From NCBI GenBank assembly GCA_027488135.1, contig JAIYCH010000022.1:1-64000 (forward strand): a stretch of DNA of 64,000 nt, in the 5' to 3' direction. Made by a program: the position numbers and the translations under genes. The notes beneath the pieces are model-generated. The model was given only the letters and a program-made list of their open reading frames with translations, ran no database searches and was not told where the DNA came from. This document shows, one piece after another, positions 51,295 to 60,150 of the stretch (position 1 is its first letter; the number at the start of each line of letters is the position of its first letter). The DNA is from Saprospiraceae bacterium (GTDB lineage Bacteria; Bacteroidota; Bacteroidia; Chitinophagales; Saprospiraceae).

Positions 51295-51332
51295 TTAACG
51301 GATAATTATCAGAACTGTCAATTATCCGTTAA
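51295..51332. promoter_or_regulatory. Inverted repeat between divergent murB and murA
   Basis: TTAACGGATAATT (51295-51307) and AATTATCCGTTAA (51320-51332), perfect 13-bp arms with a 12-nt spacer. Its centre (about 51313) coincides with the expected -33 region of the murA promoter box at 51339-51346, and it starts 30 bp from the murB ATG. This placement favours an operator acting on both genes over a terminator. Confidence 0.55.
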
Positions 51333-51338
51333 AAAAAT

Positions 51339-51346
51339 TAATTTTG
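51339..51346 (+). promoter_or_regulatory. Candidate -7 box (TAATTTTG) for murA
   Basis: TAATTTTG matches TAnnTTTG, 15 nt before the ATG at 51362, so the leader would be very short. No -33 TTTG; the inverted repeat at 51295-51332 covers that position. Confidence 0.45.
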
Positions 51347-51361
51347 TTAAAAAAAATAATA

Positions 51362-52672
51362 ATGAAGGCATTTGAGGTAATTGGCGGAAAGAAACTGATA
51401 GGTGAAATTACACCTCAAGGTGCTAAAAATGAAGCACTACAAGTTATTTGCGCTGTTTTATTGACAGAAGAACCCGTTAGAATAAGTAATATTCCCAGTA
51501 TTCTGGACGTAAAATTATTAATTGAAATTTTAAAAGAATTAGGTGTAACGGTTCAAAAAGAGTCGGAGGATACTTTTTTGTTTACGGCAAAAAATATACT
51601 TATTGATAGAATTGAGGATCCTGAATTTCACAAAATAGCCAATAAATTGCGTGGCTCGGTCATGATTGCCGGACCTTTACTTGCCAGATTCAATAGGTCA
51701 TTTATACCAAAACCTGGTGGCGACAAAATTGGACGGAGGCGTATGGACACCCATATCATTGGATTTGAGCATCTTAACGTTCATTCTGAATATGATAAAA
51801 TACACGGTTATTTCAAACTTACCTCCAGTGGTCTGAAGGGAGCTGATATTTTGCTTGATGAACCTTCCGTAACAGGGACAGCCAATATTGTATTAGCTGC
51901 CGTTATGGCAAAAGGCCACACAACAATATATAATGCTGCCTGCGAACCTTATCTGCAGCAATTATGTACCATGTTAAACAAGATGGGAGCTAAAATTTCT
52001 GGTATAAAATCTAATTTATTACATATAGAAGGGGTTTCTCAACTCGGTGGAACAGATCATCGCATTTTACCGGATATGATCGAAGTTGGTTCTTTTATTG
52101 GATTAGCGGCTATGACCAATAGTCCCTTGACTATTAAAAATGTAGGACTTCAACATTTGGGAATCATTCCTGACAAATTTAAGCAGTTGGGTATAGCTAT
52201 GTCGTTCAATGGAGATGATATACAAATTCATGAACAAGACCAATATGTTGTTCAGGATGCGCTCGATGGTTCGATGCTCACGATTTATGATCATCCTTGG
52301 CCTGGACTTACACCCGATTTACTGAGTGTTCTTCTCGTTGTGGCAACGCAAGCAAAAGGGAGCGTGTTGATTCACCAGAAAATGTTTGAAAGCAGATTAT
52401 TTTTTGTCGATAAATTAATTGACATGGGTGCCAGAATTATACTTTGCGATCCGCATAGGGCGACTGTCATCGGCTTGGAAAGGGAGCAAGCGCTTCGTGG
52501 AATCACTATGAGTAGTCCCGATATTCGCGCGGGTATGGCTCTTCTTATTGCTGCTTTAAGTGCTGAAGGAACCAGTATCATCAATAATATAGAGCAAATA
52601 GACCGCGGCTACCAGTTTTTAGATGTCCGTTTAAATGCCTTAGGAGCAGGTATCCGACGCATTGAATCATGA
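51362..52672 (+). CDS. murA: UDP-N-acetylglucosamine 1-carboxyvinyltransferase (Asp-type active site)
   Basis: Start at 51362 (MKAFEVIGGKKLIGEITPQGAKNEAL) gives 436 aa. The catalytic K22-N23 pair is present in GAKNEAL. The loop that in E. coli reads PGGC with C115 reads PGGD here (D121 in KPGGDKIGRRR), which removes the cysteine that fosfomycin alkylates; Asp at this site is known in naturally resistant MurA enzymes. It adds enolpyruvate from PEP to UDP-GlcNAc, the first committed step of peptidoglycan synthesis. It is divergent from murB and has a candidate -7 box just upstream. Confidence 0.95.
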   Translation: MKAFEVIGGKKLIGEITPQGAKNEALQVICAVLLTEEPVRISNIPSILDVKLLIEILKELGVTVQKESEDTFLFTAKNILIDRIEDPEFHKIANKLRGSVMIAGPLLARFNRSFIPKPGGDKIGRRRMDTHIIGFEHLNVHSEYDKIHGYFKLTSSGLKGADILLDEPSVTGTANIVLAAVMAKGHTTIYNAACEPYLQQLCTMLNKMGAKISGIKSNLLHIEGVSQLGGTDHRILPDMIEVGSFIGLAAMTNSPLTIKNVGLQHLGIIPDKFKQLGIAMSFNGDDIQIHEQDQYVVQDALDGSMLTIYDHPWPGLTPDLLSVLLVVATQAKGSVLIHQKMFESRLFFVDKLIDMGARIILCDPHRATVIGLEREQALRGITMSSPDIRAGMALLIAALSAEGTSIINNIEQIDRGYQFLDVRLNALGAGIRRIES

Positions 52673-52806
52673 TTAGAGCTTGGTAATTGGTGATTGGTAT
52701 TTGGTATTTGTTAATTAGGGCATGTTGTCGGGAACAAGCACCAAGCATCAAGAACTTGGAAAGATGCCATTGAACGGCCAGCCGCAAGAGTGCGCATACA
52801 TAAATT

Positions 52807-52871
52807 ACCATTTTGGCTCTCGCGGCATCGAATGTTTATTGGAACCATTTTGGCTTTGACGGCACCAAATG
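52807..52871. repeat. Pair of diverged 28-bp direct repeats
   Basis: ACCATTTTGGCTCTCGCGGC at 52807 and ACCATTTTGGCTTTGACGGC at 52844, each continuing to an AATG at 52834 and 52871; 23 of 28 bases agree and the period is 37 bp. They lie in the non-coding gap after murA, which also begins with a low-complexity TTGGTAATTGGTGATTGG stretch. Confidence 0.6.
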
Positions 52872-52941
52872 CTATTAATATTTGCCCCCTCCGGGGTCAA
52901 TTATATGCATACCCACTAATTACAAAGTTCCATTTAAAAAA

Positions 52942-53253
52942 TTATACTTTTTTCTTATGCCCATAGACACAATGTCGGCAACCGTTTTTGCAACAATGTC
53001 CCCTTAATAAATGATAAAATTCCGTGAACACCCATTTGCCAGATGCAATATAATAGTGAACCCCTTCCTTCAGGTCTGATGGTTTTAATGGAAAAAGGGC
53101 ATGTTGTTCATAAGGAATTACGACCATTTGATTTTCTATTAAATAGGTTAGGGTATTTTCACTCAGATAAATGCCATCGAGGGCAAATTTATCCTTTAAT
53201 GGCAGGATTTCTGATTGATTTTCAGGTAACTTATCCTTCATTTTACATATCAT
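52942..53253 (-). CDS. DUF5522 domain protein with C-terminal cysteine cluster
   Basis: 103 aa. The C-terminal motif LLRGHCCKNGCRHCVYG is typical of DUF5522 domains, with four cysteines positioned to bind a metal or Fe-S cluster. The function is not known. The start overlaps the glycerate kinase stop by four bases (ATGA), so translation is coupled. Preceding residues ALDGIYLSENTLTYLIENQMVVIPYEQHALFPL do not match a domain I recognise. An involvement in redox or RNA metabolism cannot be supported from sequence. Confidence 0.78.
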   Translation of the reverse strand: MICKMKDKLPENQSEILPLKDKFALDGIYLSENTLTYLIENQMVVIPYEQHALFPLKPSDLKEGVHYYIASGKWVFTEFYHLLRGHCCKNGCRHCVYGHKKKV

Positions 53254-54371
53254 TTCAATATTTGCGCAATATTAAAAGCAGTGAGCGTCAGATTTTTTTC
53301 TGTATTTAGCAACGCGTCATTTAAAGAACCAGGTCCTTGCGCAATACTAAAGGCCGCTTTTAAACCCAATGTAGCTAATTCTTCTGAAGGTAGATCTAAA
53401 GCGCCACAAATGGCGATGACAGGTTTATCATATTTGTTGGCCATCTGACAAACCCCTTTTATTAATTTACCCTGTAAGGTTTGCCTGTCTAACGCCCCCT
53501 CGCCAGTGATTACCAGATCGGTTTCAGGCATAAACTTTTCAATATTAGAATATTTTAGTATTAAATCTATACCTGATTTTAAGGAAGCACCTAAAAAAAA
53601 GCTGGTTCCGTAGCCCAGGCCACCTGCAGCACCAGCACCGGGTAAATTTTGCTTCACAGAATTATTTATTTGGGAGCAGATACCATAAAAGTGTTTCAAA
53701 CCATTATCTAAATATTTGACAGCTGAAATATCGGCACCCTTTTGAGGTGCAAAAATAAATGCGGCACCATTTGACCCAAAAAGAGGATTATCCACATCGC
53801 AAAGAACCTCAAAAGTAACCTTACTTCCTACAAATTTAGCTGGTGGTAATATCTGAAAAACCTTAATCAATTCATTTCCAATGGGTTCACAATCTTTACC
53901 ATTATCGTCTAAAAATCTCCATCCCAACGCTTTAGCCATACCCATTCCGGCATCATTGGTTGATGAACCACCTAAACCTATAATAATGTCCGTTGCCCCT
54001 AATTTACAAGCATGGTTTATCATTTCACCCACACCGTAGGAAGAAGTATACAATGGATTCCTTTCAGACGGACTTAAATGTTGTAATCCAATAGCTTGAG
54101 CTACCTCAATAACAGCTAATTTTTTTGTTTCCGAGAACAAAAAATGTGCCTCCTTTTTCCGTCTTAAGGCGTCGTCCACTACTACGGAAACAAGATCCAT
54201 TTCTAAGTATAGTTTAAGAATATCAATTAGTCCTTCCCCACCATCTGCGAGGGGGAAGCAAGAAACCTCATCGAGCGGACTTGATTTTATCCAACCTTTT
54301 TTTACCGCCTCGCAAACGGTAAAGGAATCAGCAGCATCTTTAAAACTATCTATGGCAATAAGCACTTTCAT
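53250..54371 (-). CDS. Glycerate kinase (type 2, GarK/GlxK family)
   Basis: 373 aa, normal length. MKVLIAIDSFKDAADSFTVCEAVKKGW is the family start; CFPLADGGEGLIDIL, LGGSSTNDAGMGMAKALGW and the GAGAAGGLGYG stretch are conserved substrate and nucleotide-binding elements. It phosphorylates D-glycerate (to 2- or 3-phosphoglycerate; type 2 enzymes usually form 2-phosphoglycerate). It is preceded by MetS and the NSS transporter on the same strand, separated by a terminator-like hairpin at 54394-54428, and followed by the coupled DUF5522 gene. Confidence 0.93.
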   Translation of the reverse strand: MKVLIAIDSFKDAADSFTVCEAVKKGWIKSSPLDEVSCFPLADGGEGLIDILKLYLEMDLVSVVVDDALRRKKEAHFLFSETKKLAVIEVAQAIGLQHLSPSERNPLYTSSYGVGEMINHACKLGATDIIIGLGGSSTNDAGMGMAKALGWRFLDDNGKDCEPIGNELIKVFQILPPAKFVGSKVTFEVLCDVDNPLFGSNGAAFIFAPQKGADISAVKYLDNGLKHFYGICSQINNSVKQNLPGAGAAGGLGYGTSFFLGASLKSGIDLILKYSNIEKFMPETDLVITGEGALDRQTLQGKLIKGVCQMANKYDKPVIAICGALDLPSEELATLGLKAAFSIAQGPGSLNDALLNTEKNLTLTAFNIAQILK

Positions 54372-54393
54372 TTTCCTATTATTTTTAAAATAA

Positions 54394-54428
54394 AATATCC
54401 TGTCCGTTTAATATACGAACAGGATATT
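54394..54428 (-). terminator. Terminator of the NSS transporter-MetS operon
   Basis: Stem AATATCCTGT (54394-54403) with 54419-54428, plus an inner CGT/ACG pairing. On the minus strand the hairpin is followed by TTTATTTT. It lies 20 nt after the MetS stop and 23 nt before the glycerate kinase start. Confidence 0.78.
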
Positions 54429-54447
54429 CACAACAAACTAAATTCTA

Positions 54448-54549
54448 TTATTTATTGGGCGTCTTAAGTACTTTTATAAAAAAGTATAAAGTAAATCCTG
54501 TAACTATTATTACAGAACCCAACCACATAATTAAAGCTGAAGTATTCAT
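54448..54549 (-). CDS. metS: MetS-type small subunit of an NSS transporter (33 aa)
   Basis: Read by hand: MNTSALIMWLGSVIIVTGFT then LYFFIKVLKTPNK. One hydrophobic helix (about 4-26) with a basic, cytoplasmic tail is what MetS, the small subunit of the Corynebacterium MetPS methionine transporter, looks like. It starts 10 nt after the stop of the 533-aa NSS transporter gene, so both are probably one unit. A gene this short would be missed by usual cut-offs. A terminator follows at 54394-54428. Confidence 0.85.
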   Translation of the reverse strand: MNTSALIMWLGSVIIVTGFTLYFFIKVLKTPNK

Positions 54550-54559
54550 TTTTTATTTT

Positions 54560-56161
54560 TTAGTTGTTAACATTTACATGAACTGTATCATTTTGTTTGC
54601 GCTTACGGTAAGCGACATAGACCAAAGCAGCTATTCCTATCCATAGGGCTAATAAAAGGATCCTAGAAAAATTTTGGAAAAATATGGTTTTCTTTATTTT
54701 CTCAGCTTCTGCACCTGTTGCTGTTAGTAAATCATTGTTTAATTTTACTTGAGTAATTTGCTCCCAGATTCCAGGAAGGCTTGAAAAAAACACCCATCCC
54801 AAAAGTAAGGGAGTAATAACTAAAATGATATATTTAAATATAACTGGAACTTTAATATCGGCACCAGAGATTATCTCAGACCACCCCCTTTTAATACCAA
54901 AAATCCAGGCAAACAATACGGTTTCAAACAAAGCAAAAACCACTAAAGAAACGGTTCCTGCCCAATAATCATATTCATCAAAAACACCATATTGAAAGAA
55001 AACAACGGTTGGTAAACCCAGAACAAAAACAATAACACCAAAAGCTAAAGCAGACGGACCACGTTTCCAGTTAAATTCATCTTGTAAGAATCCCATTACA
55101 GGGGTACCCATTGCTAATGAAGAAGTTATACCGGCAAAAAACAAAAGTCCAAACCAGGCAACACCTGCTAATATCGCTAAAACTGGTCCCCATTGCTGAA
55201 ATAGATAAGGCAAAGTTCTAAATCCTAAACCTAATCCTCCTACTTCGCTAACCAGTGCTTTCATACCGTCAATACCAAAATATCCAACAGTGATAGGTAT
55301 TAAAATGGCACCACCAAGAGCAACCTCAACAAACTCATTCATCCAACCTGCACTCATGGCATTTAGCGCAATATCATCTCTTTCTCTCAAATAGGAAGCA
55401 TAACATTGGATGCTACCCATACCCACAGATAAGGTAAAAAATATCTGACCAGCCGCAGCTAACCAAACTTTAGGAGACCAAATGGTATCGAAATTTGGTG
55501 TCCATAAAAAATTTAATCCTTCCGTGCCATCAAACTCAGCGCCATTAGTGCCTGCCTGCAAGCTTACACCTTTAATGGCGAGGAAAATGCCAAAAACGAT
55601 AAGCAACGGCATTCCCACCATGGCTACTTTTTCTACTCCCCCACTCAATCCTTTTGAAAGTATATAAGTGTTTAAAACTAAACATAGAATCCAAAACATA
55701 TAAGGTTGCGGACCACTTAAACCAGTGTATTCAGCAAAAACATTCGAAACTCCCTCCCTGTCTAAACCGTTAAAAGTTCCACTGATAGAGTTCCACACAT
55801 AACCTAATGCCCAACTTTCCAGATAACAATAATAGGCTGCTACTGCAATATTTGTGAATATGCCAAAGACACCGATATATCTCCATAACGATTGTTTAGG
55901 AGCAAGACTGTCTAAAATAAAAGGCGTTGAATGGTGTCCAAATTTTCCCCCAAATCTACCCATAGACCATTCTATAAATAACAGAGGTATACCCATTAAT
56001 AAGAAACAAACAAGATAGGGAATGATAAAAGAACCTCCGCCATTTTGAATGGCTTGAACTGGAAATCTAAGAAAATTTCCCAATCCAACGGCATTTCCAG
56101 CCATTGCCAATACCAAACCGACTCTTGTACCCCAGCCTTCTTTCGTTGCTGTACTGCTCAT
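54560..56161 (-). CDS. Sodium-dependent NSS family transporter
   Basis: 533 aa with about 12 membrane helices. The Na+-site signature WGTRVGLVLAMAGNAVGLGNFLRFP begins at residue 10, followed by NGGGSFIIPYLVCFLLMGIPLLFIEWSMGRFGGKFG. Neurotransmitter:sodium symporters of this 12-helix kind move amino acids with Na+; together with a MetS-like subunit the likely cargo is methionine or alanine, but this is not certain. It is first in its operon; a minus-strand TAGTTTTG box at 56232-56239 lies about 70 nt upstream. Confidence 0.93.
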   Translation of the reverse strand: MSSTATKEGWGTRVGLVLAMAGNAVGLGNFLRFPVQAIQNGGGSFIIPYLVCFLLMGIPLLFIEWSMGRFGGKFGHHSTPFILDSLAPKQSLWRYIGVFGIFTNIAVAAYYCYLESWALGYVWNSISGTFNGLDREGVSNVFAEYTGLSGPQPYMFWILCLVLNTYILSKGLSGGVEKVAMVGMPLLIVFGIFLAIKGVSLQAGTNGAEFDGTEGLNFLWTPNFDTIWSPKVWLAAAGQIFFTLSVGMGSIQCYASYLRERDDIALNAMSAGWMNEFVEVALGGAILIPITVGYFGIDGMKALVSEVGGLGLGFRTLPYLFQQWGPVLAILAGVAWFGLLFFAGITSSLAMGTPVMGFLQDEFNWKRGPSALAFGVIVFVLGLPTVVFFQYGVFDEYDYWAGTVSLVVFALFETVLFAWIFGIKRGWSEIISGADIKVPVIFKYIILVITPLLLGWVFFSSLPGIWEQITQVKLNNDLLTATGAEAEKIKKTIFFQNFSRILLLALWIGIAALVYVAYRKRKQNDTVHVNVNN

Positions 56162-56231
56162 ATTATGATGATTTTAAAAGAATAAAAAATAGCTTCCTGA
56201 AGAAAACCTTTTAATTACTTCGTGAAAATAA

Positions 56232-56239
56232 CAAAACTA
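56232..56239 (-). promoter_or_regulatory. Candidate -7 box (TAGTTTTG) for the NSS transporter
   Basis: The minus strand reads TAGTTTTG, fitting TAnnTTTG, 70 nt before the transporter start. No -33 element seen. Confidence 0.4.
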
Positions 56240-56345
56240 CGGTTAAATGTTAGTCTTTATTTGTTTCATTCTTAAATAAATTACTTGCCAATATCATATT
56301 CATCCTTACGTTTTACATGTATATTCGATAAAAAATTGGGTTTTT

Positions 56346-57431
56346 ATGCAAATTAATTCGTTTCCCGTTCTACTTCCTCCCGACCCATTTGGTTCAGAAA
56401 TAGATGACTTTTGTGATGCAGCCAGAACCCAACTTTCAAAGGCATTCCTACCTTTTAAAAAGCCCCAACCTCAAAATGAGGGCCTTATTATATTGGAAGT
56501 TATTACCGATAATTTAACATCCGTTGGCATCGTTTGCCTAACTAATATAAATGATTATCAAGAAAACAAACTGCAAATTCACGAAGACATCATTGGTCCT
56601 AAGCTAAAAAAGCAAAAGGAATATCTTATTAAACAAGGCACATTCATAAAACCAATCTTAGCCGCAATTGAGGACCATGTTGCCCTTACCACCTGGCTTC
56701 AAATAGAAAGGCAAAAACCAATGTTCAAAACCTTTCATTCCTTAAAAAGGCAACAAATATTCAATCTTTGGCTTGTAGATGATAAAGACGCCATTTTAGA
56801 GGTAAAAGAAATTTTTAACACTAAAATTACGCGCGCGATTATTGCAGATGGTCATCATCGAAGTGCTGCATGTAAGTCATTGTTCGAAGAAGGTAATACC
56901 CAATTCAGCCATTTACTTACTGCATATTTTCCAGTTAGTCAACTAAAAATCCTTACTTTTCATAGAATCTATTCTCTCTATAAGCAAACCGATGTAAACC
57001 TTGTTTTATCCAATCTTTCTTTACATTTCGAACTTACAAAATTGACAGATCCCCTGCTCCCTACAAGCAAGAATGAAGTATTGATCGGATTAAAAGATGA
57101 ATGGTACCTGGGAATTTTCAAAAATATACCTCCCGGGAAACCGGACGTCATTTATATCGATGAATTATTACCCTCCATAATAGATGTTAAAAATATTGTC
57201 AATATCCAATATCCGGAAGATGCCGTTTCTATCCTATCCTTCGTAAATGAAAGAAAAGATAACAACCCTGTTCTGGCGCTAAGTTTTTTTCCTATTCCCA
57301 AGAATGATTGGGTAAAAGCAGTAAAAGATCAGCTGTTTTTTCCACCAAAATCAACTAGATTTATGCCCATATTGAGAAGTGGATTAACGATGTTTGATTT
57401 TAAAAATAACACACCCCTGCCAAAAGATTAA
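56346..57431 (+). CDS. DUF1015 family protein
   Basis: 361 aa, somewhat shorter than the usual 400-420. The conserved IADGHHRSAA motif (about 176-185) and KTFHSLKRQ, LKILTFHRIYSLY and RSGLTMFDFK near the end place it in DUF1015, whose members are widespread and uncharacterised. DGHHRSAA resembles a ParB-like DGxHR active loop, suggesting phosphoryl transfer, but this is analogy. It is followed 23 nt later by an amidohydrolase gene in the same direction, so both may be co-transcribed. The missing length lies at the N-terminus, where the opening residues differ from common relatives. Confidence 0.8.
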   Translation: MQINSFPVLLPPDPFGSEIDDFCDAARTQLSKAFLPFKKPQPQNEGLIILEVITDNLTSVGIVCLTNINDYQENKLQIHEDIIGPKLKKQKEYLIKQGTFIKPILAAIEDHVALTTWLQIERQKPMFKTFHSLKRQQIFNLWLVDDKDAILEVKEIFNTKITRAIIADGHHRSAACKSLFEEGNTQFSHLLTAYFPVSQLKILTFHRIYSLYKQTDVNLVLSNLSLHFELTKLTDPLLPTSKNEVLIGLKDEWYLGIFKNIPPGKPDVIYIDELLPSIIDVKNIVNIQYPEDAVSILSFVNERKDNNPVLALSFFPIPKNDWVKAVKDQLFFPPKSTRFMPILRSGLTMFDFKNNTPLPKD

Positions 57432-57454
57432 CTGACATTACAATTTATTCTACT

Positions 57455-58642
57455 ATGATTCGCCAAATAAGTGCCGACTATATTTACCCCGTTTCCTCCA
57501 AACCAATTAAAAATGGTTTGCTCACTTACGACGACCAAAGTGGGGAAATCATCTACCTGGAGGGTCCGAACGCTGAAACATCCAAGACAGTAGAACATTA
57601 TTCCGGTATATTAGTACCAGGTTTCATCAATGCTCATTGTCATTTGGAGCTATCCCATTTAAAAGGCCAAATTCCAACAGGAACGGGCCTTCTTCCATTT
57701 TTAAAAGCCGTAGTTACCCTTCGGGAATTCCCTCAGGAAGTTATACAGCAAGCCATTGAGGAACAAGACCAAGTTATGTGGGAGGCAGGAATTATGGCTG
57801 TTGGAGATATCTCAAATAAGATAGATACCGCTAATTGTAAGCGGAAAAGCCCCATTCGTTATGCCACATTTATCGAATTTTTCGATTTTATGCAACCTCA
57901 TCTGACCTCAAAATTTGTTGCACAATACTTAGAGGTTTACCAAAACTTCCATCCCAAAATAGAAGATAAATTAAGTGCTGTTCCCCATGCGCCCTACACC
58001 GTTACGCCAGATTTATTCAATGAAATAAATAAAATAAATTCTCCCAATGATATTATCAGCATTCATAATCAAGAGACCGTTCATGAGGATGATTTATTTT
58101 TGACGGGGTCAGGAGGATTTCCCTCTTTCTTTAAAGATTTTGGGTTTGATTTCTCTATTTTCTCCCCCACCGGCAAACCTTCAATTTATTATGCTATGGA
58201 AAATATGAATCCACTTAATAAAACCTTGTTTATCCACAACACAAAAACCTTAGCCTCGGAAATTCAAGCAGCGGAAAATTGGTCTAAGAACAACATCTTT
58301 TGGGTAAGTTGTCCAAACGCTAATTTATTTATAGAAAATAAATTACCCGACTACAGTTTATTTTTAGAGCAAAATGCCAAAGTTTGCCTGGGAACAGATA
58401 GTCTTTCCTCAAACTGGCAACTCTCAATTCTTGAAGAAATCAAAACGCTTTCAAAATATTGCTCCTACCTTGATTTTGATACACTGATTTCCTGGGCAAC
58501 GCTCAACGGAGCAGAAGCATTAGGCATGTCTGATACTCTAGGATCTTTTGAACCTGGTAAAACGCCAGGCATCTTACTTCTTGAAAATTTATCAGAAGAC
58601 AAAAAAATCAAAGCAGAAACAACGGTTTCAAGAATATATTAA
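57455..58642 (+). CDS. Amidohydrolase superfamily metal-dependent deaminase/hydrolase (TRZ/ATZ-like)
   Basis: 395 aa. The metal-binding HxH is in FINAHCHLELSHLKG, with HAPYTVTP, SIHNQET and LGTDSLSSNWQLSILEEI supplying the later His and the catalytic Asp; this fits deaminases of the TRZ/ATZ branch (S-adenosylhomocysteine, cytosine or aminofutalosine deaminases). The substrate cannot be read off. The final ALGMSDTLGSFEPGKTPGILLLEN is the usual C-terminal closure. It follows DUF1015 by 23 nt and is convergent with the secreted hydrolase gene, with only 5 bp between stops. Confidence 0.82.
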   Translation: MIRQISADYIYPVSSKPIKNGLLTYDDQSGEIIYLEGPNAETSKTVEHYSGILVPGFINAHCHLELSHLKGQIPTGTGLLPFLKAVVTLREFPQEVIQQAIEEQDQVMWEAGIMAVGDISNKIDTANCKRKSPIRYATFIEFFDFMQPHLTSKFVAQYLEVYQNFHPKIEDKLSAVPHAPYTVTPDLFNEINKINSPNDIISIHNQETVHEDDLFLTGSGGFPSFFKDFGFDFSIFSPTGKPSIYYAMENMNPLNKTLFIHNTKTLASEIQAAENWSKNNIFWVSCPNANLFIENKLPDYSLFLEQNAKVCLGTDSLSSNWQLSILEEIKTLSKYCSYLDFDTLISWATLNGAEALGMSDTLGSFEPGKTPGILLLENLSEDKKIKAETTVSRIY

Positions 58643-58647
58643 GGAAT

Positions 58648-60090
58648 CTATTTTTTAATGGTGACCTTCCCTGTAAAAATCTCATTTCCTGAAATGGCCC
58701 TAAATAAGTAAATACCATCAGATAAATCGCCTATGAAAAGTTCATTTCCAGCATCAAGGGTTACATTACCCATTTTTTGACCTTGTAAATTAAACCATTC
58801 CACTTTACTTGCATTGGGAAGATTTTCAAAGTATAAATAGGAAGAGGCTGGATTTGGATAAACCTTCAGGTCTGTGGCTTTTGAATTCACGGCAAAAAGA
58901 GAGGTAGATACTGATAATGATTTGAAAAATAAAACACTGTTAAGCAAAGCAGGTTCCACACACTGGCCATGGTTGAAGGATGAATTCAGATCCTTTATAA
59001 AAATATTCTGAGCGCCTCGTACCCTCATTACAGAATCGGCAAGCAAGGCATTGGTATAACCAACTTGCTCATCTGCCTTGCAATATAAAATCCTGGTTGG
59101 TACTTTAGGAACCCAATCGTAGGTGTCATTGTCTTTTAGAGCCAATCTAACCGGATGGTTTGGATTATTTTTTATGTTATTTACTACACTATCCTGAAAA
59201 ATATAGGACGGAATAGCTTTTCCATAATCCTTTTTTAAAGCGGCAGTAAGCAAGGTGTTCATTTGCCCTAATCCAATTTCTTCTTTTTGTCTGCGCAAGA
59301 CAATATCCAGATAAGCAGGCTTTATCACCTGATTTAAATTAGTATAGAGCTTATAAATGGGATTATATCCCAGAAGCGTATGTGGAACATAACCTGAATT
59401 GCCATATTCCTGATTACTTAATAAAATATCAAGCATAGACGTTGAAATACTATAAGGTCCTGACAGATGGGCGGCACCAGCGACTTTAAATCCTGGTAAT
59501 GGATTTTTCTCCAAATCCCTATGGAGAGCCATACTGGCGTGACCACCTTGAGAATAGCCTGTGATGAATAATTTTTCATTCAATGTAACGCCTGCATTAG
59601 CAGCAAAAGTAACGGCAGCTTTCAACATATCTGATGCGGCCCATGATTGTGATGCTGCGTGAACATAAGGATGGTACCCTCTGGAAGTTCCAAGTCCCAA
59701 ATAATCAGGCAGAATGGTAAAATAACCCAATCCGGCAAAAACAGCACCTGCTTCCCAACCTCCTTTTACATTAGAAGGCACATCATTTCTGTCATCTACC
59801 GTTCCATGCTGATAAATGACAGGAAAAAAGGATTTCTTACCATTTGATGGTAAAATAATCAAACCCGAAGCAGTATCTGGCTTTCCAAATACATCAACGG
59901 TAGTATAGGTAATTTTATATAGTTCAATGCCATTTTCCAACAAGGCACCATTTGCCCCAAAAAGAAAAGACAGAAAATCTCTTGAAATAATCCCCGCTGG
60001 CGTAGTACTGATTAATTTTTGCCCAACTAAAGGATAAAAGGAAAAAACAACCAATAAGGAAATAATTAATCGCAGATATATGTTCTTCAT
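58648..60090 (-). CDS. Secreted alpha/beta hydrolase with T9SS sorting domain
   Basis: 480 aa. A signal peptide (about 1-23) precedes an alpha/beta hydrolase with nucleophile S180 in TGYSQGGHAS, preceded by GLIILPSNG and YQHGTVDD. The last 75 residues form a type IX C-terminal domain (LKVYPNPASSYLYFENL, then NLQGQKM and LSDGIYLFRA), so the enzyme is exported across the outer membrane and attached or released. The fold resembles secretory lipases that cleave acylglycerols or esters; the substrate is unknown. It follows GSCFA by 60 nt in the same direction. Confidence 0.86.
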   Translation of the reverse strand: MKNIYLRLIISLLVVFSFYPLVGQKLISTTPAGIISRDFLSFLFGANGALLENGIELYKITYTTVDVFGKPDTASGLIILPSNGKKSFFPVIYQHGTVDDRNDVPSNVKGGWEAGAVFAGLGYFTILPDYLGLGTSRGYHPYVHAASQSWAASDMLKAAVTFAANAGVTLNEKLFITGYSQGGHASMALHRDLEKNPLPGFKVAGAAHLSGPYSISTSMLDILLSNQEYGNSGYVPHTLLGYNPIYKLYTNLNQVIKPAYLDIVLRRQKEEIGLGQMNTLLTAALKKDYGKAIPSYIFQDSVVNNIKNNPNHPVRLALKDNDTYDWVPKVPTRILYCKADEQVGYTNALLADSVMRVRGAQNIFIKDLNSSFNHGQCVEPALLNSVLFFKSLSVSTSLFAVNSKATDLKVYPNPASSYLYFENLPNASKVEWFNLQGQKMGNVTLDAGNELFIGDLSDGIYLFRAISGNEIFTGKVTIKK

Positions 60091-60150
60091 TATTTAAAAT
60101 TTTATTTAAATCCAAATTTACAGGCAATCAGTGGAAAATTCTAAAGTATT

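Noticed and set aside
52581-52811. A 76-codon frame across the murA end and downstream gap
   Set aside because: It overlaps conserved murA sequence and low-complexity repeats; no domain.
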